A stretch of 64,000 bases of DNA, taken from Zygaena filipendulae. Its lineage: Eukaryota > Arthropoda > Insecta > Lepidoptera > Zygaenidae. The stretch lies in NCBI GenBank assembly GCA_907165275.2, contig OU015678.1:4402001-4466000 (forward strand). The letters are read 5' to 3'. The position numbers and the translations under genes were made by a program. This document shows, piece after piece, positions 32,118 to 42,864 of this stretch (the first letter of the stretch is position 1; the number at the start of each line of letters is the position of its first letter). The notes below the pieces were generated by a model, which was not told the origin of the DNA, did not search any database, and saw only the letters and a program-made list of their open reading frames with translations.

Positions 32118-33690
32118 AACTATGACACATGTACGCGATAGCTGCTCGCCACATCCGCTTTTTTTTATTCCGTGGCGTCAATTTTTTTGCCCCACCGACC
32201 GTACCACCACGACAAGTAGGTACAATGCAATGCGCTGTGGCCTGTGGTATAGATAGATATTTCCAACAGCATTTAAGTTAGGCGATGCTTTTGCTATAAA
32301 AATAACAAGAAAGCCATAACTCATCAGTGCTGTATCATAGACCATAGTGCAGTAATAGTGGCACGGGGTCCCCTTGTGTAGGTACCTACCCACACGGTAT
32401 TTTAGGAAAAAAAAATCCTTATTTCGTTTTATTTAATGGCTATTAGCTGGAAAAGTATCAGCTTGCGGTATATACGGTTGAAGATGGTACCTAGCTAGCC
32501 AGGCAAGAAAGTGCTCTATCATCGAAGTACCACCAGGCGAAAATTCGAAGAGTTCCCAAGTTAAGGTTATATAGGTACTAGTGTTAAACGAAAAACGTAG
32601 TTAAATACCTCATTACCACACTAAAAGTGGAACTATAAAATTCGCCTAGTTAGCTTATTACTGAAATGCGATATGGCCACTTGCAATACTTCTCAGAGCA
32701 ATACACTTTTCGAATTCTTGGCAGATCTTCACAGCATTCCTATTTTCCCCCGAAAACTATTGGGTTAAAATCAATTGTGTTTGTACTATTGTCACATGTG
32801 TATGTGAAATAGATTTGAGTTTAAAATCATAGCGAGAAAGACTGCAGAAAGGCAAAACCCAAGACGGCGTTATCCTACCATACTACGATATGATATATTA
32901 TATTATAGTGTCTATTACATAACTACTATTATACATTATATATATATATATATATATATTTATCTAATAAAAAATATAAAACTATATTTCTTTCTTGATC
33001 ATATCTACACACAGAACCAACTGCTGCTTCGAAAAACTGCTTACAAATCATGCCATTGCATTTCTGACATACTTTATACATAATATTTGAAAGCAAAATT
33101 ATCTGAAAATCAATTTGTCCCAAACGTCGAAGAGTTTTCTTTTTAATAACCCGAACATGGGCGCACGACTTTTATTGTCACAGCCTGATATTTTGCATGC
33201 ATTCGCCTCCAGACGGGAGCCGACGAAAAAAAAAAACAACCGATAAGCCACTCAATCGATCATGCTTGACGGATTTACGTCCAGAACCGACATTGTCAAA
33301 CATGCTATTAGCTAAGTTATCCCTAACTGTGTCCTAACCCGTAACACATCGCAATAAAGTTCAATTCCCTTTGGCCTGCGAGACTCGATTATTTTGGATT
33401 TTGTAAAATCAAGCAGTAAACTTCCATTTCGTAATCAATACCTACGTTAAAACGTCGTACTTAAGGTTCATTTTGCGTTACGCAACCAGTTTTTGTAAAT
33501 TTGTATGCACGTGTTTTCTTCTTGTTTTCGGCCATTTGTCTCATGAGTATAGGATTAGCGCGACATATTTAAAAATAAAAGTATATTACAAATAAAATTA
33601 TGTTTGAAATTTTGTGTGAATGAATGGCCTGTTTATGTTCCGGTTTTTATGGCTTTAGCAAGAAATTTGATATTTCTGATGTCAAAATAT
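32118..33690. other. Mostly unassigned
   Basis: About 1.6 kb without coding or clear repeat signature apart from the (TA)n run listed separately. Short minus frames (32178-32393, 32929-33123) have no motif. Confidence 0.45.
32934..32960. repeat. (TA)n microsatellite
   Basis: About 12 uninterrupted TA units followed by 'tttatctaat'. Confidence 0.9.
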
Positions 33691-33697
33691 TATCTAG

Positions 33698-33876
33698 TAG
33701 CTGTCTCCGGCGGTTTCACCAGCGGTAATTTCGGAGTTCACGCGGGAATTCCGGGATAAAAAGTACCCTATATCTTTCTCTGCTACCTACTCCTGACAAC
33801 GTGCATGCAAAATTTAATGGTGACCGGTCTATGGCCGTTCACGCGTGATGGCGTTACCAAGGGAAATAAGGATTCA
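33698..33876 (-). mobile_element. Hel-A copy
   Basis: CTAG near 33696, 'ggcggtttcaccagcggtaa', 'gacaacgtgcatgcaaaatt', ending 'aaataaggatt'. A 'ctacctac' insertion lies near 33783. Confidence 0.6.
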
Positions 33877-33891
33877 TTTTTTATATATATA

Positions 33892-34090
33892 CTAGCTGTG
33901 CCCCGCGGTTTCACCCGCGTGAGTTTCGGAATTCCCGCAGGAACTCCCTTTAGGGGGATGAAAAATAGACGTTGTCCGATTCTCAGACATACTGAATATG
34001 CACACAAAATTTCATAAAAATCGGTCAAGCCGTTTCGGAGGAGTATGGGAACGAACATTGTGACACGAGAATTTTATATTATATATTAGA
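33892..34090 (-). mobile_element. Hel-D complete copy
   Basis: CTAG 33892-33895, perfect hairpin CCGCGG TTTCAC CCGCG, then 'tttagggggatgaaaaatag' and 'cgtttcggaggagtatggga'. It ends '...atatattaga' at 34090. It lacks the insert seen at 10960 and so shows the empty form. Confidence 0.75.
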
Positions 34091-34608
34091 CATAAGTTGT
34101 TTCCTGCGATTTCACTCACTTGATTCGAGAACTTAAACCTTCAGTGAGAAATCTGTAAATGAAAGTAAAACCACACCAAAATAAACTTAGTTAGATATAA
34201 TCAAAAGTGTTTTCTGATAACACACGTTAAATTAATGAGGTATAACTGATTAACTACATAATTATATCGAATTGGAAAGAAATGAGATATGTTACATTAT
34301 GTTCTTAGCAGTTCTGGAATTCTGGTGCCTACATAAACCTGACTCCAACACATTAACAAGCGGAGTTCATTTAACTATACCTATGCACTATCCAGCTAAT
34401 AGATTGCAAAGCTATAATTTAATCAGGCTGAAATATACATACAAAACTTGACCGTACTCAAAACTAGGTTGCCTACACACTGTTAGCTACGGGATTCTTG
34501 GGACGTTTTAAAAACGCTGCATTTTTAATATTACTATAGCCTTTTGCGCCCATCGACTGCTCCAAACCATTGAAGCTTAGGATGGGTTTGTCAACCAAAT
34601 TTTAGCTT
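34091..34608. other. No supported feature
   Basis: AT-rich sequence; nothing recognised. Confidence 0.4.
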
Positions 34609-34609
34609 T

Positions 34610-34748
34610 AAGTCCGCCGTGCATTTTTGAAAACGTTTTGACGTCACGCATTTAGACTTGATGTATCTCTGTTACTTTTTGATTACGTAAAAAATTAAAA
34701 AATACATGTCCAATATTTTTCATTAATCTACAAGACGGACTTAATAGC
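34610..34748 (-). mobile_element. MITE-CRE half copy
   Basis: 'gttttgacgtcacgcattta', 'atacatgtccaatatttttc', GACGGACT near 34734. Only one TGACGTCA remains and the other half is absent. Confidence 0.6.
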
Positions 34749-35233
34749 ATTTAATTTTTTTTATTTACTGGGAAACATATGGTTTATTTCAATAGTTTCA
34801 CAGAACTCCATGACATGTACCTACCTAAGCTATTCATGCATGCATACATGTGTATTCATGTGTAGGTACATACAGAGCATGCGAATTTTACTCGTGAAAG
34901 CATAACAGGCAAACAAACATACAACTAATCTCACATTAGAATTTATAATAGTAAAGGATTGTGAAAAGTTACACGGCGTTCGGCGTTTTACCAACCGCGA
35001 TCGCAAGAACTTGAAACGGCGCGTTCGAAAAACCGCTCTTACCTTATGGGAAACAACGCGCATTCCTTATATTACACTTTTACGACCGCACGGCCATAAA
35101 AACCGTGGAGCAAAGCGTGTTGCAGGCCGCGCTGATTAATGGGGCATGCCTAGAAACGTCTAGTTAATATTGGCAACTCGATTGTTACGGTTTTTAATGA
35201 CTTACTCCCTAGTTAACTTCAGGGTTGTCGCAT
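34749..35233. other. No supported feature
   Basis: Includes a CG-richer patch at 34965-35130. The 77-codon minus frame at 34830-35063 is not supported. Confidence 0.4.
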
Positions 35234-35234
35234 T

Positions 35235-35428
35235 AAGTCCTAACTAATATTATAAATGCCAATGGCAGATTGTTTGTTACGCTTTCACGATTAACCACTG
35301 AACCGATTATTAAGAAATTTTGCATACACATTTTCAGGGGAACGGAAAAGGATATAAGATGCTTTTCATACCGGAACTCCTGCGTGAACTCAGAAATTTA
35401 CACGGGTGAAACTGCAGGGATTAGCTAT
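35235..35428 (+). mobile_element. Hel-A copy
   Basis: 'tcctaactaatattataaat' to 'gtgaaactgcagggattagc'. The end has decayed to GCTATCTAAT, where Hel-F starts directly. Confidence 0.6.
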
Positions 35429-35659
35429 CTAATATATATAAATCACGTGTCACGTTGTTTGTCCGCGATGGACTCCAAAACTACTGAACGGATTTTGATG
35501 AAATTTTGCAACCATTTATAATATGGTCCAACTTAAAAGATAGGATAGTTTTTATCCCGGAATTCCCGCGGGAACTGAAGGCCATAGAGTACATTTTTCC
35601 GCAACCTCCGCGGGAACTCCGAAATTACCGCGGATGAAATCGCGGGGGACAGCTAGTAG
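35429..35659 (+). mobile_element. Hel-F copy
   Basis: Starts 'tctaatatatataaatcacg', with 'cgcgatggactccaaaacta'. The 3' module is duplicated internally ('cccgcgggaactgaaggcca' and 'cctccgcgggaactccgaaa'). CTAG is near 35654-35657. Confidence 0.65.
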
Positions 35660-36100
35660 TATATAAATAACATTGACGTGTCAGCTTGAAGTCATGTAGA
35701 GAATGCCATCTTTAAGCTCAGATAGTTATTTGCATGTTTAAAACGTGAAAATATTTAAAATTTTTGTCATTCCGGATTCATAACGGCTAAATTAAATGCG
35801 TGGCGCTATCAAAGTATCCAGTATCCACTAAAAAATGCAAAATATATTATTTTGGATTTTTGAGTGGTTTCAATTCAAATAGTGAATATTTTGGCATCCC
35901 TAGGCTATATGGCTTCGAACGTTCAATCTCTCTGATTTCTTTCTAAATACAGGTTTAGTCAGAAAGGGGGAACCAGGCTGCGTACACTTTAAACGCACAT
36001 AAAAATAAATACTAGGTACAACTTTTCGAAATAATACAATATTTTATTTGCTGTTTTAAAATAGGATTGCATACGTCACTATTCATATCCTCTTTAAACT
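35660..36100. other. No supported feature
   Basis: Nothing recognised. Confidence 0.4.
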
Positions 36101-36221
36101 TTATAAATAAAAATAATAGTGCACATTGTTCACACTGCGCCATTTGGTCTCAAAATTAAACAAACTTTGTAAGTTTGTTCTTTGGGTACCGACCAACTGA
36201 TATAATACTTGTGCCATATAA

Positions 36222-36354
36222 CATCCCATCCAGATTCCAGGTCGGCAACGCACCTGCATGCCTTCTGGTGTTGCAGATGTCCATGGGCGGTGGTAATCAC
36301 TTACCATCAGGTGTACCACTTGCCCGTTTGCCCCCTATGACATAAAAAAAAACT
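36222..36354 (+). mobile_element. SINE2 3' half
   Basis: Close match to 43910-44040: 'gcacctgcatgccttctggt', 'tgttgcagatgtccatgggc', 'cagatgtccatgggcgg...', ending 'ccctatgacat' plus poly(A). Confidence 0.75.
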
Positions 36355-36509
36355 TTTAAAATATGAAAGAAGAAACAAACCGACCGACTGATTCTGAAAC
36401 TTTGAAATCTAGCACAAGGGTTCCTTTTTAACCAACCTCCCAAAAGGAGGAGGTTCTCAATTCAATTCGACGCGTATGTTTTTTTTGTATGTATCCGATC
36501 CGTCATCTG

Positions 36510-36680
36510 TACAAACTAATATTATACAGAGGTAAAGTATGTGAGTTTGTAAGGTTGTTGTCCTAATCTTAGGATCTACTGAACCGATTTTGAAAATTCT
36601 TTTACCTCTAGAATGCTACAGTGTTTTGGGTCCCGGAATCCCCAAAATTATCGCGGGTGAAACCGCGGGGGAACAGCTAG
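36510..36680 (+). mobile_element. Hel-G copy
   Basis: 'actaatattatacagaggta', 'taggatctactgaaccgatt', then the common 3' module with CCGCGG-type hairpin and CTAG at 36677-36680. Confidence 0.65.
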
Positions 36681-36682
36681 GT

Positions 36683-36870
36683 ATAGTGTAGATAAAAAAA
36701 ATATTGGACACGTATTTTTTCTCTTTTTGACTAATGAAATTAAAATTTCTCGTGACGTCACGAGTTATGTCGTCACGCACCCCACTCCTAAACTTAAACG
36801 CGCTTAATCTAAGTATTTTTTCATCTTTTATCTAACTGACGGACTATAAACTATCTTGATTTTCATACCC
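36683..36870 (+). mobile_element. MITE-CRE copy 8, internally shortened
   Basis: 'gtgtagat...atattggacacg', one TGACGTCA near 36754, a second 'cgtcacgcacc' remnant, GACGGACT near 36837, 'gattttcatacc' end. It follows the Hel-G terminus by about two bases and lacks its first AGTCCGTC block. Confidence 0.65.
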
Positions 36871-37231
36871 CAGCACTATGCCTATTATAATATTATTAAG
36901 CAAATAAATAAGATAGATAGAATTAAAAATAATCGAAGGACGATAGTTTTGTATTGTACTTATAATATCATTGTGTACACTCACGATCTTGCTCGTCCAC
37001 TGACATCCATAACCGGTATCCATGGCAACGGGGCAAAGATTACAAATTTAGCTAACTAATGACGGAGCAGTGAAGTTCAGAATTGCCTCGGGAACGCTTC
37101 ACGTGTGCTAAGACAAAAAGTGTCAACGCTAACGCAGGGTAGTTTATTATATATGGTTCTTACGTGATATCTTGTAGTTTTTGCGAGATAAGAGTACAAA
37201 CAAGCAGACATAAAGTAGATAACTACATATA
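36871..37231. other. No supported feature
   Basis: Nothing recognised; a short frame here has no motif. Confidence 0.4.
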
Positions 37232-37608
37232 CAGGGTGTCCCGTAAATCGACGTCAAGCCAGAACCGGGTGATAGGCTAAGTCATAACTTAATAGAAAAA
37301 CGTAAAAAAAATATTTTTAAAATTTATAAAAATTATAAAAAATTACACTCCACTCCTTTAACTACAATCCTTAACTTTTTTAAAATTTTCTTCCTATTGT
37401 GTAATTCTGAATAGTGTTTGTGAAAACTACTGCTTAAAATTTAAGTTTGTGCCAATGAAGTTTTCAAAATTATTGCTTTCGTCAGTTTTTAACGACTGTC
37501 CTTTTTTTTAAATAGGCATAGCAAAGATTTTTAAATTTTTCTGTTAACGGTTGTTATGACTAGCTTATCACCTGGTTCTGGCTTGACGTCGATTTACGGG
37601 ACAGCCTG
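37232..37608. mobile_element. 377-bp MITE, CAGGGTGTCCCG termini, TA target
   Basis: Terminal inverted repeats of about 55 bp: CAGGGTGTCCCGTAAATCGA at the left and its near-complement at the right, with 'gccagaaccgggtgataggc' inside. It is flanked by TA (TATA on both sides). TA duplication and CAG termini fit a Tc1/mariner-type non-autonomous element. No ORF. Confidence 0.8.
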
Positions 37609-37679
37609 TATACATATAAAATATTAATATCATTACATAAGCTGCTGTCCCCCGTGGTAATTCCAGGATAAACTATATA

Positions 37680-37921
37680 TCTATCTATATATATAAAATG
37701 CTTTGTCCTGAATGACTGACGGATCAACGTACAGCCTAAACCGCTTATCGTAGAGACCTGAAACTTGGAGGGTGTGTTCTTTGTATGACGTAGGCATCCG
37801 ATTTAAAAGGATTTTTGAAAATTCAACCCCTAAGGGGATGAAAAGGGGTTGCAAAGTTTGTATGGAACAATCCCGCGGGAACTTCGAAATAAGCGCGGGT
37901 GAAACCGCGCGGGACAGCTAG
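37680..37921 (+). mobile_element. Hel-B complete copy
   Basis: Starts 'tctatctatatatataaaat', ends CTAG 37918-37921. It contains all Hel-B landmarks, including 'caacccctaaggggatgaaa', an internal small palindrome. Best reference for the family. A Hel-A scrap precedes it at 37640-37677. Confidence 0.75.
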
Positions 37922-38495
37922 TATAGAATAATATTCAAAATATACATATAATAGTTTATGTCTAAGCTTTTTTCCATATTTGGTTTAGATCTGATAAAAT
38001 AAATACAGTCGCTTGCAAAAGTGATCTTTCTACAATACCTAAATGAAAATTTGCGAGATTATGTAGGCACACGTGTTAAAAATTTGACACAAGCAATAAA
38101 AATATTAAGCATTTTTTTTTTGTATTATGGTAATGAGATTTATTTTTATGATATATCACAGTAGCGATACAGGTTTTCTCCTATTTAATTATGCACATAA
38201 ATACACCGCATAAATAATATACAATATCAGGCAGACGAAAAAAAAAAATGGAAGACGACGCGACGTAGTCTCAAGTGTTGCCTTAAGATGTTAAATTGCC
38301 ATTTTCTATATAAATTATCACATTTTATGAACGTTTTATTTTCCTTATTTACGTATACGTATTTATGATAATACATATTTTTTAAATAATGAAGCAATTT
38401 AGAATGAAATTTAGGCTCTTTTTCTTCATCAAATCATATCAATGTGTTTTTAATTGTGCTTTAGAAACTGAATACAGAACTCATAACGTCATCTA
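37922..38495. other. No supported feature
   Basis: AT-rich sequence. Confidence 0.4.
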
Positions 38496-38499
38496 TCTA

Positions 38500-38848
38500 T
38501 CTACTAACTTTAAACGAGCAATTCTCCGAGACGGCTCCAACGATTTTCATGAAATTTAGTATGCAGGGGGTTTCGGGGGCGATTAATCGATATAGCTTGG
38601 TTTCATTTTTAGAAAACGTCGTTTTAGTCATGTTTTCAGGCAATGAAAAATGAGTGCTTTTCTACTTAACAACAGATAGCGCTATACGCATATTAAAAAT
38701 TTTATTTAATCGAACAAAAATCTATATGATAGCTTCTATTACCTAAAGAGGAGATTTGTATAATAAAATCACTTCAGTAGTTTCAGAGATTAATACCTAC
38801 ATCCAAACCATTAAACTTTACTACTTTATATTACAATATTAGTGGGGA
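38500..38848 (-). mobile_element. Hel-J-like element
   Basis: 'cgagacggctccaacgattt', 'tcatgaaatttagtatgcag' and 'caatattagtggggatt' resemble the bodies of this superfamily. The CTAG/hairpin terminus was not found. Orientation is uncertain. Confidence 0.35.
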
Positions 38849-38865
38849 TTTATTTGAGCTTCACT

Positions 38866-39065
38866 ACATAGTATAAAACAAAGTCGCTTTCTCTCTCTGT
38901 CTGTCCATATGTATGCTTAGATCTTTAAAACTACGCAACGGATTTTCATGCGGTTTTCACCAATAGATAGGGTGATTCATGAGGAAGGTTTATATCTATA
39001 TTTTATCCTGGAATTCCCGCAGGAACTCCAAAATTATCGCGGGTGAAACCGCGGGGGACAGCTAG
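38866..39065 (+). mobile_element. Hel-C complete copy
   Basis: 'catagtataaaacaaagtcg' to CTAG 39062-39065 with a perfect GCGGGTGAAACCGCGGGGG module. The cleanest Hel-C in the window. Confidence 0.75.
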
Positions 39066-39171
39066 TTTATATTATAGACCAAACTAACGCTAGTGAAAAA
39101 ATTACGTGTCTACTTATAGTCAAACCAAAATAAAAATAGGTAGTTAGGTAATAAATTGCAACATCTTTCTC

Positions 39172-39798
39172 CTTGACGGTGCCTTTGGTCTAGCTCAAAG
39201 GTTCCCATACTTTTTTTTCTCATAGACCACTTTAAACATTTTGCTGGATCTGGTGGGCCCCCTGCAGCTATTACATTTACTAACTTACTTCCGAAACCCG
39301 AAAAAAGTATATGTCTATGGCAATCTGTGTTGTGGCTATTTTTCAATCAACTATGAGTTAAAAGTTTTCGAAAAATAGGTGAGAATTTATATTGCTTTGC
39401 TTATGCTGTGAGCGGATGTCATTTAAGCTAACTTTCAAGGCCAGTCTAAAAAGCGTCTTCATCCAACAGTTGTGGATCCCCATTTTTTTTCCACGCAAGC
39501 GTAGACCCCTGTCGGGCTCCCGTGGACCCCTGGGGGTCCACCTGGACCACTTTGGGAATCAATGGTCTAGCTAGTGGTTAGCAAACCATAGGTAAAGCAG
39601 GTTCGATTCCCGAGCGACATTTATTTGATTAAGGTAGTGTGTAATTGTGTCAAGTGCCTTTTGGTAGGTACATTGATTTTGGGTATTATAAGTAGATAAT
39701 AATTATGTATTTACAAAAACTAGTCTGGTACTCGAAGTAAGGCTTTGCTAAGTTCGGGATCAGGTGGCATGGCGTTATTTTTATTATTATTTTATTAT
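39172..39798 (+). mobile_element. SINE3 with a hAT element inserted in its A box
   Basis: With the insertion discounted, the tRNA-like head reads 'gcctttggtctagctagtgg', then 'ttagcaaaccata', then a perfect B box GGTTCGATTCC at 39600-39610. The tail has 'gtctggtactcgaagtaagg' and 'tttgctaagttcgggatcag', ending in T/A-rich repeats near 39795. This tail is familiar from lepidopteran SINEs. Confidence 0.7.
39196..39564. mobile_element. Non-autonomous hAT-like element, GTCTAGCT duplication
   Basis: 369 bp flanked by the 8-bp duplication GTCTAGCT (39188-39195 and 39565-39572). Termini CAAAGGTTCCCATAC and the complement of CATTGATTCCCAAAG match at about two thirds of positions. An 8-bp duplication and CA..TG ends point to hAT. 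The interior has 'gtggacccctgggggtccac', a palindromic word. There is no transposase. Confidence 0.8.
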
Positions 39799-39799
39799 A

Positions 39800-39962
39800 C
39801 TAGCTCTTCCCCGCGGTTTCACCCGCGTTAATTTCGGAGTTCCCGCGGGAGATAAAGTTTTCCTCTATCTCTGACAACGTGTATACAAAATTTCATGACG
39901 ATCGAGCGAGCCGTTATGACTACAAACAAACCAACTCACTTTCACATTTATAATAGTGAGGA
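39800..39962 (-). mobile_element. Hel-A, internally deleted copy
   Basis: CTAG near 39800, perfect hairpin, then 'ctctgacaacgtgtatacaa' with the 'gggataaaaagtacc' block largely missing. Ends 'ttataatagtgagga'. Confidence 0.65.
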
Positions 39963-39969
39963 TTACCTA

Positions 39970-40036
39970 TAAACATATCTGTACATAGTATAAAGCTGTG
40001 AACTTTTTTGTGTTATAAATAAATAAATAAATAAAA
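39970..40036 (+). mobile_element. LINE 3' tail, (AAAT)n
   Basis: 'agctgtgaacttttttgtgt' then AAAT units, same type as 9690-9762. Confidence 0.5.
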
Positions 40037-40302
40037 TTGGAGTGTCTGTTTGTAATTTCAAATTAACAGCTTTTCACTAAACCAATATGAAACGTACCAA
40101 CTAACATCAAAAAATCAATTTTTATAATTTTTCTCTGTTGTCGGTCTGTCTGTCTGTTTGTTCTGAGTAATCTCTGAAACGGCTGGACCAATTTATATAT
40201 AGCTGATATTATAAGGAGTGACTTAGGCTACTTTTTTATGCCGGTATTCCCGCGGGATCTCTGAAATTAGTGCGGGTGACACTGCGGGGCACAGCTACAT
40301 AG
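40037..40302 (+). mobile_element. Helitron-like remnant, Hel-A type 3' end
   Basis: 'ggctggaccaatttatatat', 'cccgcgggatctctgaaatt' and a degraded terminus 'gcacagctacatag'. The 5' part contains CTGT repeats. Confidence 0.45.
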
Positions 40303-40339
40303 TTTTAGATATAACCATTGATGTAGTTTTTTTTACTTT

Positions 40340-40900
40340 GTATATAGATTCACAGTTCCAAGCAAATGACCTCACAAAAAGTGTCGTCGATAGACAAAAA
40401 TAGGGAAATAAAACCAATTGTTAAAAATTTTGATTCAATAAGTAAAATTCGCGCTTATGCGTACGACATAACGTTCTTATTCTTACAACTCATAATGATA
40501 ACGTTTCGTCTTTTTTAGTGACTGTTGGTTGTCACACGCCAAATTACACCTAAGTACGTACTAATGAAAAAAACCTGTGTACAGGTTATATTGTAAGGAT
40601 ATTTGGACATAGATAAGCAATAGTGTGTTAACCCACACTGGAGAAATTTTGAGTAAATCGTGTTTTAAAAGTAGGAACGCCATTTTGTGTCAACGTTTTT
40701 TATGTTCAATATTTAGTTACATATTTAAGAAATGTAATAAGGCAAACATATAATTAAAGAACGTTCCATAACTCTTAATAAATCGTTCTGAATCAATAAC
40801 TTAATTTTGTGGGTTAACATGTTATTGCTTATCTGCGTCCATTTTTGCGTCTCCAACTGAGTATCTTTGTTGTATTGATGCTCACAATATTATTATTATT
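40340..40900. repeat. Repeat R copy 2, interrupted by MITE-4 copy E
   Basis: 'agattcacagttccaagcaa' and 'gtcgtcgatagacaaaaata' correspond to 48850-49000. 'tttttagtgactgttggttg' and, beyond the MITE, 'ttttgcgtctccaactga' correspond to pieces of the copy at 48850-49260. The limits are approximate. Confidence 0.45.
40605..40840 (+). mobile_element. MITE-4 copy E, ATTT target duplication
   Basis: 236 bp, intact termini, ATTT at 40601-40604 and 40841-40844. Confidence 0.85.
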
Positions 40901-41556
40901 ACATTACATTATTAACAATATTAGAATATAGGTCGAGGAAAAAGTGTCATCGCATTTTGTATGAAAACTCAAGACATTTTTTTTCCAAGTTGCATCTTTG
41001 ATATCGGAATTCCTGGATTGGAAACACTTAAACTAACTTTTAAGGTCCATAAACAACACAAATTTGGTCGCGCGATTTACATTGCATTTTTTCCTTTTCT
41101 GTAATAAAATTTTTTAAATATATCGAGTTTCTTCATTAGATTCACTCATTTCGGCAGAAAGAAAAACAAAATAAAAATAAAGCTGCAAACAAAATTTTTT
41201 ACTTGTTTTTCGTAAAGTTTACCCCTATCGGAGGAGGCAAAGGAAACTTAGTCCATGCAGCCAACAACATTTTTACTAATTTGTTTCCTTTTTTGAAATG
41301 TAACCTTTTTAATGTCATCTAAACCAGCGGGATTCAAATAGTACAGCCAAAGAGATTTTATTACAAGGTAATAGGTAGGTACATACTTTATGCAAAGACT
41401 ATATCCCCGACTGATATTTTTGTCGTGATGATAGATACGGTCCAATCTGGCCTCCTTACTCTATGACAGATCACATAGAGTTTACTTTTTTATCATTAAT
41501 CATTCGAATTAGGAATCATTGGACGAGCGCGCGCCACGTCATCGTGACTTGTTCGA
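40901..41556. other. No supported feature
   Basis: AT-rich sequence. The 65-codon minus frame at 41248-41445 is not supported. Confidence 0.4.
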
Positions 41557-41558
41557 TT

Positions 41559-42098
41559 TATAAAAATTGGAATCTCATATTTTCATCCTTTTAAAACGAT
41601 CGGTTACTGACTATAATATGCCTATATGTCAATATGGCTATAATGCCTATATGTCTATGGGTGAGTTTGAATTCTATCTGGTCTATCAAAAGGTGACTGG
41701 GTGTAACTGGAGGTTGCAGCTTTTTGTACGCAGCCCAGCGACACTCCCTTGAAACCATGGTTACTATGGATTTATGTGCGAACTTCCTTACCAACTTTGG
41801 AATACTTAAACAAATCCCTATGACCGCGTCATACATTGCATCGGTAAGGTTGGCACACAAGCCTTCATAGATCGGTTCGGCGATTAGTATGAAAGTGCCG
41901 ACTCTTAAAACGTATAATATACGTTATAGTTGGTAAGGAAGTTCGCACATGAATCCATAGTAACTTTGGTTACTATAGCCATTATAGTCATACTGACATA
42001 TATACTATTGGCATTATAGTCATATTGACATATAGGCATATTCTAGTCAGTAACCGATCGTTTTAAAAGGATGAAAATATGAGATTCCAATTTTTATA
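41559..42098. mobile_element. Foldback element, about 85-bp outer arms
   Basis: The left arm 41559-41645 ('aattggaatctcatattttc', 'aacgatcggttactgacta') returns inverted at about 42015-42098. An inner pair ('aacttccttaccaacttt' near 41785 and 'gttggtaaggaagttcgcac' near 41931) pairs too, leaving a central loop with 'cgacgcagcccagcg'-like unique sequence. There is no transposase ORF, and the two frames here are shadows of the palindrome. Confidence 0.8.
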
Positions 42099-42154
42099 TA
42101 GTGATTAAAGTAATAATGAGTAAAACGTATATTTGTCGATTATTTTCATCTGCC

Positions 42155-42368
42155 TAGTTGCGTTCCGTGGTTTCACCAGTGTTTATTTCGGAGATGCATG
42201 GGAGAATTCCGGGATAAAAAGTATATGTATTCTATGTCCTTCTCTGTACCCTTGACAACGTGTACCTACGTGCATGCAAAATTTCGTGGTGATCGGTTGA
42301 GCCGTTGAGATGGGAAAGCGTAACAAACAAATAAACAAACACAAACAAACTCAGTTTCGCATTTCAAC
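42155..42368 (-). mobile_element. Hel-A copy, minus strand
   Basis: 'gccTAGTtgcgttccgtgg', 'ttctatgtccttctctgtac', 'gtgatcggttgagccgttga'. Small insertions ('tatgtat', 'ctacgtg') lie in the body. Confidence 0.6.
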
Positions 42369-42520
42369 TAATTTACACAAAACCTTGACCCGTCCTCATC
42401 GATCAACCTATCTAGGTGAAAACCGTACTAAAATCCGCTCTGTAGTTTTTGAGTTTATCACGAACGACAGACAGACAGACAGATGCGGCGGAGGACTTTG
42501 TTTTATAATTTGTAATGATA
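42369..42520 (-). mobile_element. Hel-C 5' body, minus strand
   Basis: 'gatcaacctatctaggtgaa', 'gacagacagacagatgcggc', 'ggaggactttgttttataat'. Adjoins the Hel-A copy in the C-to-A arrangement seen elsewhere. Confidence 0.55.
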
Positions 42521-42862
42521 GTAAAATTTCAATTGTACATTCAAATACAATTATACAATTCGAACTCGGATCCAACAATAACATAGAGCAAACGGCCCAC
42601 TTGGCTTAACCGACTTTCACTTCAAGAGGTTATGTGTTGAAAGTATCCAGTCACCAATTATAATTACGACCACAATGATTTGTATTGAAGTACGCTGTCA
42701 AATAATATTTGCTTACTTTATATTATATTTGAGCAATATGGTTTGAATAAAAATAACATTTGATTTTCGGTGAAATTCTTTTTGTGTTGCGTTCGAGATG
42801 CTATCTTCAGTTTGGCCCAAATGAAATTTTAGGCTTCATTGGTTCTTCAATACGATAGTTAA
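42521..42862. other. No supported feature
   Basis: AT-rich sequence before the TA target of the Tigger-like element. Confidence 0.4.
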
Positions 42863-42864
42863 TA

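Noticed and set aside
39600..39612. tRNA gene from the perfect B box
   Set aside because: The A-box half lies 370 bp away across a hAT element, and the tail is that of a SINE.
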